From positions 63,451,703-63,515,702 of the forward strand of contig CAMGYJ010000002.1 in the NCBI GenBank assembly GCA_946122785.1: a stretch of 64,000 nt of DNA, written 5' to 3'. Below are positions 1-11,620 of this stretch, in pieces (the first letter of the stretch is position 1; each line of letters opens with the position of its first letter). The notes beneath the pieces were generated by a model, which had not been told where the DNA came from, made no database searches, and saw only the letters and a program-made list of their open reading frames with translations. The position numbers and the translations under genes are program-made. Source of the stretch: Linum tenue. Its lineage: Eukaryota > Streptophyta > Magnoliopsida > Malpighiales > Linaceae.

Positions 1-1020
1 ATATATACAAAAATATAGAGCAATACCAAACATTTAAACATGATACAATACATCTTCCCATAACTCATTGAGCCTTCACCCCCTCTCAAATATATAAGAC
101 TATAAGAGCCATGGTTCCTTATTAACCAAAATTTATAATTAACTATGTGATTGTAAGAAATTACTAATTCTTATTGACTTGTGTTTACTCTCATGATGAA
201 ATATCATAAAAGAATTAATTGCTTAGTTGTATTGATGAATAATTATAGTGAAACTAAATTGATATTTAGATAAATACGAGTGATTCAATAATATTGAAGT
301 ATAAGTTTAGTTCATTGTACATATAATTGTGACAAATAGTTGATTATTGCATGATGAAATATTTTAGAAGAATGAGTTGTTTAGTTGTATTTTTTTATAA
401 TGGAATTGTTTAGTTGTATTGATGAATGATTATTGTGAAACTAAATTGAAATTTAGAGAATTATTAGTGATATAATAATATTGAAGTATAAGTTTAGTCC
501 ATTGTACATAATACTCCACTATTTAATATACACAAATAGAAAATTTCCAATATTTTATGTTCAATTTGAACCATCTTATTATTTTTTTCTTATATGAAGT
601 TATTTTGTTTATTATTTGGTATACACTGATACCATATAAAAAAGTTGGATTGAGATTTATTTTGATCGTTATTTAGCATCTGAGATACCAATAAATCGAT
701 TTCTCCTAGACATAGCAAAGTCCATGCACTAATTAATGAGTAGTAACATGTAAAATTTGCAACTAAGTAACATCTAATTAGTCATGAATCTTGAACTTTA
801 AAACTTGCAACTAAGTAACATGAAATTAGTCATGAATCTTGAACTTGAACATTCAGTGAACAATCATAGAAGTTATTTACACTAATGTAGCCCCCTTCAT
901 CAATTGACAAGGGAAACTTGTATAATCTAGAGCAAAAATATGTGGGAGAAGAAAATCAAACATTTACAAATCATTTGGTACCAAATGAATCGAGAATTCA
1001 TTTTATTTTAAAATAAATTA
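1..1020. repeat. AT-rich intergenic DNA with direct duplications
   Basis: No coding potential is visible. A segment at about 191-322 recurs, diverged, at about 350-507; both begin with atgatgaaatat and end with a shared stretch finishing in cattgtacat. A 48-bp unit beginning ttgcaactaagtaacat at 757 is repeated in tandem at 805. These look like local duplications in decayed intergenic DNA; no element family is recognised. Confidence 0.5.
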
Positions 1021-1899
1021 CTGTGTAGAATTTTTTTTTCCGTTGAATCAGTTGCTTTTATTCCAAGTAAACCGATACAACGAGGCGAGAATAAATCTCG
1101 ATCAAAGCGACAACTCCTACTACAATCAACAACAAACAAACTAGTCTACTACCAGAACTGGAAAAGAGTAAATCTTCCAACACGTATCCTAGCTCTACTA
1201 ATATATCTCTGTATCCTCTATTTCCTTAAGCTATAAACTGCATATCGTCACGAATCAAGTCCGCCACCTGAGCTGGAGGACGACGTTGGGATCCATGAGT
1301 TACACCACACCTCTCCTTCCATATGTATGTCACCAGCAGACACCAGATCAGACCATGCCACACTCTTGTTCTCGAGGTACCAACCTGAGTCATCGCACAC
1401 AACATCTGTTCCCAGTCTGTTCGCAGCATCCTCGTACACTTAAGCTCTTCAGCAAGACTCTTCAAATAAGGGCAGTGAACAAACAAGTGGTCTCTGCTTT
1501 CAATGGAGGAGCTGCATAGTGGATAGGAAGCATCACTGACTTTGCCCCATCGCTGCAATTTATCCCTAGTAATAATTGCTTTCTTAATTATCAACCAGAC
1601 AATCAGACTACAACGAGGTGGGCAATTCCTGCCCCAGACCAGATTGTACCAGGGTACTTTGGGAGCTTTGTGCCTCAAGGTTTCCCAGACCCTTCGGACA
1701 GAATAGTTCATCATTTCCTTCGAGTCCCAAAAGATTACACCATTCTGCTTCTTCATCCAGGGAGATATCACACCCCTTAACTTCAACAGTTTCCTCCAGG
1801 CCCACGAGCTGCTAAACTGCACCTTTACTGACCACAAGTCCAGATTCCTGCACTTATACTCATGCATCCACGCCACCCATAGGGTCCCTGTGTAGAATT
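1021..1899 (-). mobile_element. 5'-truncated LINE with target-site duplication
   Basis: A 12-bp direct repeat, ctgtgtagaatt, lies at 1021-1032 and again at 1888-1899. Directly after the left copy is a T run, which is the poly(A) tail of a minus-strand insertion. The minus-strand frame 1876-1226 encodes the end of a plant LINE ORF2: a zf-RVT zinc-binding domain with C..C....H....C spacing, in the stretch PRCSLIVWLIIKKAIITRDK and the following CSSSIESRDHLFVHC. The roughly 855-bp insertion carries only the ORF2 C-terminus and 3' UTR, the usual result of incomplete reverse transcription. The near-perfect duplication suggests a fairly recent insertion. Confidence 0.85.
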
Positions 1900-2236
1900 C
1901 ATTGTCAAATGAATTCCTGTTTTTGGTATGTCATATTCAAATTTTTAGAAATAAAATCAATTTAGTTCCCAAACTATGTCTGACATACATTCAGAATTGA
2001 ATTAAAAGTTCCCAACGACACCGTTATTAATTTTCAGAAGAAACAATATTTATTGAAATTAAATCTTCTAAAAAAAAACAAGTGACAAAATTATTATCCA
2101 ACCAATAAAACAAAGCTAAAAAAATAAATTCAGAAAAAAATGCTAGTAAACAATTTGAAGATCCATATTTTAAAGACCTTCATTGTAACTCATTTTTCTC
2201 TTGAGCCAAGCGAGCTTCATCTCCTCATAATGGAAT
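1900..2236. other. AT-rich intergenic stretch
   Basis: I see no gene, RNA or recognisable element here, only A/T-rich sequence between the LINE insertion and the LTR-like fragment. Confidence 0.5.
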
Positions 2237-3760
2237 TTGGACTCGCATGGGATGCACGGTATAGAAGAAACTATATATATATTAGGTTACCTTACCCGCA
2301 TTGGACTCGCATGGGATGCACACATTTTATCCCTGTTTTTCTTGGGTGTTTGTAGCAATTGTGCTCCTAAAAGGGTGGTTTTATGCTTGGTTTTGTGCGT
2401 TTTAGTGTGTTTTAGGATTTAACAGGTGAAACCAGCCCCAGAGTCGGAAGTTGGAAGGAAAGGAGCAAAAACCGGGCAAAGAGGGTGATTCAGGCCAGGT
2501 TCACGGTTTCCCATTGGAGTTCACGGTCTACTAGGGCCGTGAACTAGAGCCATAAACCGTGAACCACAAGGCGTCCAGAGCAATTTCAGAGGTTACTGAT
2601 GCCGAGTGAGTTCACGGTCACCAAGACCGTGAACTTTGAGTGCAAACCGTGAACTCAAGTTAGTGAAGCGGTGCGTTTCGACACAACACTCCGAGTTCAC
2701 GGACACGTTGGAGAGTTCAAGACCGTGAACTGAAGCCGTGAGCTGAGCCCGATCCCAGTATATAACGTGAGCTGAAAGGAAGAGAGAAAGGGGAGCTGGT
2801 TTTTGGAGAAGGAACACTTTCTTTCTCTAGGGTTCAACCCAAAACACCAAAGGGGAGTTCTAGTGAGAGAAAGAGTGATCTTGGAGCTTAATTGAAGGCA
2901 TTGATCAAGTTTGGAAGCAAGGAATCAAGCCTAGAAGAAGAAGAAGATCTAGAAGTTTCTTTGTAATCTCTCCTCTCTCTCTCTCTCTTTCTAGAAACTC
3001 ACCCTCTCCTCTTGGGTTTAAGAACCCTAGGTCTTGATTTTGGTTTGTTGTTGATGTATGTGACAAATTCCTTGTTTAATTGATGATTCTACTTGATTGA
3101 TGGATGTTCACATGAATGGCTTGGGGCGGGTTTCCATTTTCATGTCTAAAGCTTTAGGAGAGAGATAATCCCCTTAGTGCCCCCTTTTGGCGTCTTCGGG
3201 TCACTCCTATCGTATATTGTCCCGGTAGTCCCCGAGGGAGTTGATTTGACCGGTATCCTAGCAATATACGAAACCCTAGATTGAATAGAGCACCTACCCA
3301 TCCACCGATTTGCCGTTTCGGGTCATTCCTGAGGGAGTCCTTCTCCAAACGGTAGAGTATTTGAGTCGATCGAACTAGGAGGATACTCAACATCGATCCA
3401 AAGGTCGGAAATATGGGGATTTAACCCAAGAGAGCTCCAAACCTTGTAAATAGCTAGGTTAGTGGTTAGTCTAGGCTAGTTAGCTTAGTTTTATTAATCA
3501 CTATCCTAGGATTGACTAGATAATGAATCCTAAACCTGAAGTAGGGTAAGTCTAGATTCTCGTAGTATGATAAATCATATTCCACGTATAATAAATCATA
3601 AAAAGGTGTATAATGCGCCTTCCCACATTTCACTAGACCCGTTTGAGCAAACTCGCCAATTAATATAACTAATAACAATAATAATTGGCTATAGACAATA
3701 TTATTGAAAATTTTGAATCCCGATTGATTATGAAACACTTTTGCGCCAGATGCACTTACA
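2237..3760 (+). mobile_element. Athila/Tat-like LTR-type fragment
   Basis: No coding domain remains. A 21-bp motif beginning ttggactcgcatggg occurs at 2237 and 2301, a 64-bp local duplication. From about 2360 the sequence follows the same plan as segments at 40.55 kb and 54.5 kb: a ttttatgct(a/t)ggtt block, then aacaggt or similar, then purine-rich sequence and repeated accgtgaac motifs. The CT-rich tract at 2970-2995 and the long leader-like stretch to about 3750 fit an LTR plus the region after it. Assignment to the Athila/Tat (Ty3) lineage is inference from this layout. Confidence 0.4.
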
Positions 3761-4275
3761 AAAGATAACCCATGTTTACCTCATCACCATGAATGTCTCT
3801 CCCTGCCTCTGCCTCTAAATTCTTCCTGGCTCTGTTCTCATTTTAACTTGCTTCTTTTTCACTTTTCCCTTTTAGGTTTCTTCTGGGGTCAATGGGGTTT
3901 TGGCCTTCACCACAAGCTTTGATCGCTAGGTACTCTTTTCGCATGCTTACAACAAAACAAAAGATCAGGCCCCTACTCCCCTTGTCAGGTAATAAAACCA
4001 TGGAGGAAGAACAGCGTAGCTACTGTGGTCCTCTTATTTCCCTGTCTCGTTTATTCTGCCTTCTTCTCCTTCTCCTTCAGCTCTTAATTTTTCACCGTGT
4101 CTGCCTGCCTTTCGCCTTTTGGCTCCCCATCATTTTCCCCACCACAAAGTATCTTTCTTCCCCTTTCTCATTTTCACACAATCTCACTCCTTACCCACCT
4201 CTTTAATTGTACCAAAGTCTCCATCTTTAGCCCACCCTTTTCCCACCTCACTGCTTAAAAGGACATTACAAAGTT
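3761..4275 (+). promoter_or_regulatory. Upstream region and probable 5' UTR of the SPL gene
   Basis: This pyrimidine-rich stretch runs directly into the SPL start codon. It contains an open frame with an ATG at 3892 running to 4206 (104 codons). If it lies in the transcript it would be an upstream ORF, but its composition is low-complexity and it resembles no protein I know. No TATA box or start site can be fixed by eye. Confidence 0.4.
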
Positions 4276-5700
4276 ATGGAAGGGAAAGGGAAGCAGAGGC
4301 TGGTTCTTGGGAGGTCGGTGAAGAAGGAATTGACCGGCGATGTCGAGTCGTCTGACGATGATGGTGAGTATCAGCATGTGGGTTACTATCTGGAACATGA
4401 TTCTGAAGCTAGCAAGAAAACGAAACTGGTCATCTCTGCCTCTGCCAGCTGCCGGGGAGGAAGAAAGGCGCCTAGCGGCGGCGGCGGCGGCGGCGGTGGT
4501 GGGATGAGGTGCTGCCAGGCTGAGAACTGTACGACTGATCTTGGTGATGCAAAGCCGTACCACAGGAGGCATAAGGTGTGTGAGTATCACTCCAAAGCTC
4601 AGGTTGTGCTTGTTGCTGGAATGAGGCAGAGGTTTTGCCAGCAATGCAGCAGGTGATTTTTATTTTATTTTAATAATCTTCATGTTTTGAAGCTGTCTTG
4701 TCACGAGACGACCCTTTCCTTGAGTAATTTTTCTTGAAAGTGCTGATCTTTTCATGGGTCGCTGCTGGTTCTGTGTAGAAAGTTCTGATTCTCAAATGTC
4801 TGGACTCTGTTGTTGGATTTGGGTGGTGGCCGTTGGAGCAACTAACCAAAACAAAAAGTGGGTCTGCTTTGAAAACCCTTCAACATGGAGTTTGTTAAGC
4901 TGCTAAAAGGGACAAAGTTGGTGATACAATTAGTGGGAGACACAAACACTTGAACATAAAATATTTGTTTAAGAAGAAAACTGTTTCTAGGCAGACAGAA
5001 TGCAATTTAAAATAATGATACTCCTGTTTTTTTCTATATGTACTCTGCTATTATATGATTAGAGCTTTACCTTGGTTAGCATGTTAAGTTCATGGGTTCA
5101 TGCCTCCACAAAACCCTTCTTTCACTCCCTCCTCCATGTTTAAAATATAGTGGGTACTGATGTTTGGACCCATCCATCGAACTCGCTGTGTTTAAATGAA
5201 ACGTTAATGTTTCATCTTATATTGATTTAAATTCTCCGAGGATTAGTTCATTTTCAATTTTTGACACTGGTGGACTAAACACCATACATCTCAATGAAAA
5301 AGTTCTAATACTACGTCAAGAACAAGCTCATTCACTTGTGTGTTCATCATGAGCACAATTTGATACATACATCCTTGTTCAGCTATACCAATCTGAAAGT
5401 TTCTAACTTTGCAATCGCAGATTCCACGAGCTATCAGAGTTCGACGACATGAAAAGGAGCTGCAGGAGGCGCTTGGCTGGGCACAACGAGCGAAGAAGGA
5501 AGAATGCAGCTGAACCCCATCACCATGCCTCAGCAGCAGCAGAAGAAGGATCAAGCAGGAGAGGAGTGGTGGTGGAAGGGCAGTTGCAGGACATTATGTG
5601 TGGCCAAGTTGGTGATCACAGCAGCAGCAGCAGCAGGGCACGGATCAAGATCGCCACAATCCAGGAGAATCCCACGTACAAGCATTTCCAGATCAGATGA
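4276..5700 (+). CDS. SPL: SPL3/4/5-type SBP-box transcription factor
   Basis: Two exons, 4276-4652 and 5421-5700, join with correct GT-AG sites and phase to give 218 aa. The start is ATG followed by MEGKGKQ. Residues 78-154 form the SBP DNA-binding domain. Zinc site 1 is Cys80, Cys85, Cys102 and His105; site 2 is Cys121, Cys124, His128 and Cys140, read across the intron in FCQQCSRFH. A bipartite nuclear signal (KRSC and [13 protein letters not shown]) ends the domain. In SBP genes an intron conserved at this Q-C-S/R-F-H point is known. The short protein, little beyond the SBP domain, and a 3' UTR miR156 site place it with SPL3/4/5, which promote phase change and flowering. A nine-glycine run (68-76) from a GGC microsatellite precedes the domain. 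The family assignment is secure; the exact orthologue is not. Confidence 0.95.
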
Positions 5701-5769
5701 AAAGACAACCATTTCCCTCCATATCTTCATCTCTATCTGGCTAGCTTCAAGGAGGAAATTAAAAAGAAA

Positions 5770-5789
5770 TTGCTCTCTCTCTTCTGTCA
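5770..5789 (+). promoter_or_regulatory. miR156/157 target site in the SPL 3' UTR
   Basis: The sequence TTGCTCTCTCTCTTCTGTCA lies 69 bp after the SPL stop codon. It is almost fully complementary to miR156, and SPL3/4/5 genes carry this site in the 3' UTR rather than the coding region. The 3' half (CTCTCTTCTGTCA), covering the miRNA seed and the cleavage position, is perfect; mismatches fall near the miRNA 3' end. Confidence 0.9.
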
Positions 5790-5849
5790 TCCTCTTCCAA
5801 GTCCATGTTTTCTTAATTGACTTCACTCCCAGCTTTTCTGTACTTGTAA

Positions 5850-6266
5850 TAAACTGAGCACAATCATGAACTGTCTCCTGTAACTAGGCTGCTTAGGTAT
5901 GTTGTGTTGTTAGCTGAACATGAATGCCTGCACGGTAGACTGTGATTGATTTAAAGCTACTGGAATTTGGTATTGTTTGTGTAACTAACCTGGGGATCAG
6001 GGTTGTTAATGACTTTGTACTATGTACGTAAGTTGATGTGATAATGTTTATATGCTTGTGTTGTTTTCTGTACAAGTTTTCTGTCCTCAATCACCATCTA
6101 CTTGTGACTTGTGAAGCACTGGAAAGATAACAAGGAAACAAGAGGAACAGTTTCTTGGGAGCCTGACAGTAGTACTACTAACTATTAATATATGCTTGTG
6201 CTGTGCCCATGTGACTGCTGTCAGAGTTTTCGTTTTGTTGCACTTGCTGCATTCTTGAGATAATAA
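5850..6266. other. SPL 3' flank without a further gene
   Basis: The end of the SPL 3' UTR and downstream intergenic DNA. A near-consensus poly(A) signal, aataaa, is present at about 5848. I see no other coding or RNA gene. Confidence 0.4.
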
Positions 6267-6497
6267 GTGTTCGTTTGGATGGATAAATTTAGAAATGAGA
6301 TACGTTTTATAAACGCAGCAATTAAAATGAGTCAATTCGAATTATCTGCCCCCACTCTAGACAATTGAAATTGACTCAAAAGTCAAAACGGATCAATTCA
6401 AAATACCTTAGACAAATTGATTCATCCCAATTTTTCGCTGTCAAACGAGACAATTGTGTCAAATTGATCCATTACAATTCCTCATCCAAACGACCCC
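6267..6497. mobile_element. MITE with TCGTTTGGATG inverted ends
   Basis: The left end gtgttcgtttggatgg and right end catccaaacgacccc are inverted copies sharing the core tcgtttggatg. The 231-bp interior is non-coding and carries repeats of gtcaattcga-like words. The same terminal motif occurs at 24309 and 24997. A target-site duplication is not clear because the right end abuts a truncated LTR. Confidence 0.55.
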
Positions 6498-9024
6498 TAG
6501 TCGAAACCTCTCCTTCTCATCCCTAGCCGTCGGCCATCCCTCTCCCGGGAACTGACCTCTGTTTCTCTCTCACCCAATTCCCAATTCTTTCTCATCCAAA
6601 TCCCTAATTCTCTTACCAATCACACACCTAGATCCGTGTTCTTTCAGTGGTATCAGAGCATGGTTGGTGTGCCGATCTCCTGACAATGACGAATCCAACA
6701 GATAAACCGCAGCAACAGCGACCGGGCAAGGAGGTCATGACAGTTAAGTATGTGACTACAAACAAGTAAGATGCAATTGCCGCATCGTTGGAAAGCCTTA
6801 CCGGGGCTACTGAGAGGGCGGCCGCAACGTCGAAGGGCTCAATCGGCCCCATGGACGGCTAGATCAGGACCTCGATCGAGGAGATGGGCAAGAGTGTGGC
6901 CGAAAACATATGCTCGGCCCTCGCGAAAACGATGAAGGAAGTGTTGACCCAGGTTTTGAGGAATTGCGAACAACCATCAGCCCCAATGCTGCTGGCGGCG
7001 TTGCCGGCAGGCGCAGGGAAACTAGACGTTTCCGGCGGTGAAGACGGGGAAGGAGGCCGCGGGGCTCGAGACTGAGGCCTCGGCGGGCGGTAGCGCAGCG
7101 CCAAGGAGCCCTACCGCGCGATGGTCGTGCCGGGACCGGTGTTTAGCGGGCCGAGTTTGCTGGGATCCCCTATGGCCCAAGAGTTCTATAAGGCGCGAAG
7201 GAAGAAGAAACTGGCCGAGTACATTGGGGAGCCGTGGTCGACTGAGCCACGAAGAGAGTGGATGTGGATGCAGGATGGCCAAGATTCAACGAACTAGGCC
7301 CAGGAAAGAAAGGAGATGAGTTGAGTTTCGCGGGCCAGGAGGGCTGGTGGGTGGACTCTGGGCCCGCAGGGCCTGGACGAGGGTGGATCGCGGACCCGAA
7401 TCAGGGTCAAACCGGTCTGAACCAAACCGGTCGGACAGTCGACGGGCAGCAGCTGGGGCGCGGCTTCTGGAGGTGCTGGGTTCTCCAGCGAGGGCTAGAT
7501 TCAGGGTACCCCTCGTAGGGAACTCCTCGGGAGGACGGGGGATGAGGCCACCAAGGCTTGGAAGTGGGACAAGGGTCCGAGACTAAACCCGGGCACGACG
7601 AGGACTACAAGATAAACTTGAGCGACTGGCACTATTCTCAACAGCAGTGGACCGCGCCTGAATACCATCACAGCGGACCTGGGCGCCGGCAATCGCCGAC
7701 AGACTTAAGCAGATATGGACACCGTAACCCCTTGTGATTATGATGATGAACTGGTATTTAGAGCCAAACCTCTGGTCATAGAGTTCCCTAAATTTAATGT
7801 TCATGGTTACGTGGGACTATGGTTGTATGCGGCGGAGAGGTGGTTCAAGAATCACTCGATCAGAAAGGAGATGAAGGCGGATCTAGCGTCCTTCTACTTA
7901 TAGAGGGATGTCCTCCAGTGGTGGGAATGGACCGAGAGGGCCTATGTAGCGGCATGGGAGAATATTTCATGGGCCAGGTTCCAAGATGAGCTGTGGTACT
8001 GGTTTGGCAGAGCTGAGGGTTGGGCGCTAAAGCAGCTGGCCAATTTGAAGCAGATTGGTTAGTGACGGAGTATCGTGTAGAGTTTCTCAAGTTAGGGAAC
8101 CAGTGCCAAGAGATGACAGAAGAGACACTGGTGAGGCTGTGCATGGCAGGACTGCGACCTGAATTGGTGGCGACAGTTAAGGTCTTTGAACCTGATTCTC
8201 TTCGAGTTGCTTTTAGTCTAGCTAGTCGCAAGGAGGAGGAGCTAGCCAGCTGGAGTTCCTCGGCGGGGAGATTCTAGAAGGCGAGTGGCGGAGCAGGCGC
8301 CAACCCAGGCCAAGGCACCATAGCATCTTCGTCACCATCGAAAGCTGCAAACCGGTGGATACTGGTGTCAATCAAGGCAGTAGGATTCCTGCTAGACTAC
8401 CACCCAAGGGATTCGTCAGACCGACTCAGGCGGAGATGGAGCAGAAGCGTAGGGATGGGCGCAGCTTCAATTGAGACGAAAGTTACACGGTGGGACACCA
8501 ATGCGCTAAAGGGCACCTGATGCTGCTGGTAGGAAACTGGGAAGACGAGAGCGAGGAAATGGAGATAGACGAGGCATAGGCGAAGAAGGAAGAGAAGAAA
8601 GAAGTCCAATCTTGAGGACAAGGTTGGTTTCAAGGCGGATGGAATGTCAGAAACTCATTATTTTGGGGTTTATTTGTCGTTAATTATTATTCGGGATATT
8701 AGATGTTATGGTGGATATTTGGGAACTATTGGGGTTTATTCGGTCAAGTTAATTATTTGGGTAGGTATAGGGAATTAGTCGGATTATATATTCTGTTTTA
8801 GGAGAGATTGGAGGGTAAGCAATAACATAAGAATTATTCTCTACAATTACTTCTCTCTCTCACCTAGCCGAAACCTCTCTTCATCCCTAGTTGTCGGCCA
8901 TTACTCTCCCGGGAACCGGCCTCTACTTCTCTCTCAACCAATTCCCAATTCTTTCTCATCCAAATCCCTAATTCTCTTATCAATCGCAAACCCTAAATTG
9001 CACACCTAGATCCGTGTTCTTTCA
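6498..9024 (+). mobile_element. Deleted Ty3-type LTR retrotransposon (gag only)
   Basis: The last ~150 bp of a 5' LTR (6498-6646) matches the end of a full 3' LTR at 8645-9024 (TGTCAG...TTTCA). Directly after the 5' LTR is TGGTATCAGAGC (6648-6659), the initiator Met-tRNA primer-binding site. The interior keeps only broken gag. Before the 3' LTR, cttgaggacaagg encodes the LEDK-like tail typical of Ty3 polyproteins. Protease, reverse transcriptase and integrase are gone, so this is an internally deleted, non-autonomous copy. Its 5' LTR is truncated against the MITE at 6267-6497. Confidence 0.75.
7715..8277 (+). pseudogene. Broken Ty3 gag fragment
   Basis: Conceptual translation gives KPLVIEFPKFNVHGYVGLWL, then WARFQDELWYWFG and a piece ending in RKEEELA, the usual retrotransposon gag core (Retrotrans_gag). 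At least three stop codons or frame breaks interrupt it, near 7901, around 8010 and after 8060. No zinc knuckle or protease follows. It cannot make functional Gag. Confidence 0.75.
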
Positions 9025-9525
9025 CTGTGTGATTGTGGGAATCTTGTTCCTCATTTTTGTTGAACTCATCAACAAGTTTTCGAAGTTCGAACGTATAATG
9101 GGTACGATATGGATGAAATATATATAGACAAGGTATGCATATTGACTAAATATATGGATGAAATATATATGGCCAAAAAACCTACTTTATTTATGTAGAG
9201 AATTGATGACCCGATGGTCCTCATTTTGGTTGAATTCAAAGCTCAAACACTCCTATTTAATAACTGTAAGTAGTTGTAACTTGTCCAGAGAGCTCATGTA
9301 TAGCCAGTGAGATTAATTAAGAACTCAAGTGAATCGGTTTCCTTCCAGTTAACCGCTACAGTACGTACTTTCTGTCATTCTTAATTTGCTCCTCCGCAGC
9401 TCCCAATTCATGATCAAGCCCTGGCAAAATTGTGATAGAGGAAAGGATCTTAAAGGCACAACTTACTCGGCCAATTGACATAAAACTTCACACAACAAAC
9501 TAGTCAGATATATGTAAAAATAATA
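9025..9525. other. Intergenic stretch, glycosyltransferase 3' flank
   Basis: Nothing coding is visible. It probably includes the 3' UTR of the minus-strand glycosyltransferase that ends at 9526. Confidence 0.4.
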
Positions 9526-11620
9526 TTACCTGCACCTGAAGGGTGGAGAATACCCGGTCCAATCAAACGAAACCCCGTTTCTCGATTCAGGAGGCAACGC
9601 CGAGAAACGCTTCCAGTCCCGGAGCAAGTTTCTGAGGTCGTGCACCTTGGTGTCCAGCCCGACGCAGCAGTTAGCATGCATGGTGCAGGCGACGTTGAGG
9701 TCCTTGACCGGCTCGCAGAAGCCGCCGAAGTAGGCGGTGTCGAGGAACCTCATCTTCAACCCGCCGATGGCGGCGTCGTCGTCGTCGAACTTGATCCGGT
9801 TGAAGACGTCTTGGTCGTGCTCGCCGGGGAACCTGTCTTTCGAGCGGTACCAGTGTTGGTAGAAGCGGACCGTCCTGGGGTTGGATCTGACGAAGGTGAA
9901 GCCCGTGTTGGGAAGGTTGTCGCGGTTGGAGTCGTCGCCTAGGTGCATGTCGCACGACACTTGGAAGTCGGCGTCCTCGTGGAACCGCGGGAATGGGTTT
10001 CGAAACCACACTATATCTGCATCCTGCGCAACACATAGCATGCATGTTAGTACTCTATATAAATCCTTCGGTACAATTAAATTTTAGCTTCCGCGACTAG
10101 TACAAGTTACAACAACAAAAACTCACCGAAACTCGACAAATATCTTTCACTATATTCTACTAGACAATCATTTATAAACTCGTTGCCTATTCTATTTCGA
10201 ACCTTGTTCTTGATGTATAACTCAAAGCAGTAAAAAGCTCTCTCCTCAACACTTGTCGTTGCAATGCGAATAAAAGATTGGTCTAGTTGAATCTCAATAT
10301 CTCTAATTCGAATTTCTTAATTAAATAACACCTAATTATAAAACAACTCTATGTCACCCTTCTAAAAAAAACACTTACAGATAACACATCATTCTTAACC
10401 CAATAATTATAATTCTTTAATACGAAGGGATCCGAGAAATTTCAGATTGCATGTCACCATTATTGCGCACTTGCTCTGCTGGTGGGAGAAGAAAGCGGAA
10501 GGGAGAAGGAAATGTGATTTTCGGGATCCATTATCTTCTAAAATTGACGCTCTCGCTCCCGTTCTCGCTCCCGCTCTCGCTCCAGCTCCATATGAATTGG
10601 TTACCTAAAACCCTTCTGTTCTGTGTGATCATCTCTTTCCACTTCCCAATTCCCATGTCTTCCCTTCACATTCATATACCCGCCCAAAGGTATTTGTTGA
10701 CCATACTGCCGCTTCTGGTTTGGCTCAAAATCAAATCAACTAAAAATCATCGACTCAATCGAACCAATTTAAACAAATCTTATGGAGTAATTGAGTCCAA
10801 CTGAATTAATATATCTAAATAAGTGGGTCAAGCAATCGGGTCAAGAGATCAGACGACTCTACTCATCAGTCATCACCATTCACGGTATGCAGAAAGTAAA
10901 GGGGGGAAAAACAGGAGGGGAGAAGAATAAATCCATAACATGAATTTACCGTGGAGACGAAGTTGTATCCCAGGCGCAAAACAGAGCCTAAGAAGTCGAT
11001 GCGGCGCCACACGACTAGCAAGTACTCTTGGGTCATGAATGTGGCGTCGCCTGTGAAATTCACTCCCGGCGTAGTCAGCGCGTAACAGTGCGGGTGGATT
11101 TCCTGGCACCGCTCGTAGGCCTTCTGGTCCAGTGCCACGATCACCAAATGCTTCACCAGTTCCTGCGTCCCGTCGCCGACCGAAAACCCTTCCAGAAAAA
11201 CGTCCACAATCGACCCTCGCTCCACCCACGCTTTGTTTATCATGGTCAGGATCACCGTCGATTTTGATCGCCTACCCGCCGTCGCAAATGCTGTGCTCCT
11301 CAGTACTCTGACCAGCTCTGGGTCTTCCTCCTGCGTTTTCATGATGATTTGGAATAAACCAGTTTGGTCGCGGATGGGTTGCCCCTGAAAATAAGAAATG
11401 GCGGAAGGGAGCTCACCGGCGACAATAGGAGCTTCGTCGTCGTCGAGAAAGGGGAAGAGCAGAGGGAGCAGTAAACGAGAAGGCAGCAGAGGCTGATTCC
11501 AAGGGAGACAGCGACCGAGAGTTTCAGGTTGCTCCACCGTCGGAGGATATGGCGGGCGTTCTTGTTGTTGCCGGACAAGTAAGAATTTGGTGACATCCTG
11601 CTCAAGTTTTCTTCGAGCAT
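9526..11620 (-). CDS. GT77-like type II membrane glycosyltransferase
   Basis: Three exons on the minus strand, 11620-11417, 11330-10950 and 10023-9526, all phase 0, give 360 aa. Exon 1 encodes a short cytosolic tail and one membrane segment at about residues 34-52 (KLSVAVSLGISLCCLLVY), a Golgi-type signal anchor. Exon 2 carries the family core STVILTMINKAWVERGS, HLVIVALDQKAYERC and WRRIDFLGSVLRLGYNFVST. Exon 3 opens with DADIVWFRNPFPRF, the DxD metal/nucleotide-sugar site (Asp196, Asp198), and continues with NTGFTFVRSN and a C-terminal Cys. This matches the plant nucleotide-diphospho-sugar transferase family of At4g15970 type (GT77 clan). Sugar donor and acceptor are unknown. The first intron is taken as 86 bp; using an earlier AG would need an implausible 32-bp intron. 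The ATG at 11620 is the first after an in-frame stop. Confidence 0.85.

Noticed and set aside
4255..4644. 129-codon minus-strand frame opposite SPL exon 1
   Set aside because: It is the antisense of the SBP domain and GGC run, giving poly-Ala/Ser; not a gene.
11385..11416. A 32-bp intron in the glycosyltransferase
   Set aside because: Below the plant minimum; an 86-bp intron with the same donor and a later AG keeps the frame and fits the family better.
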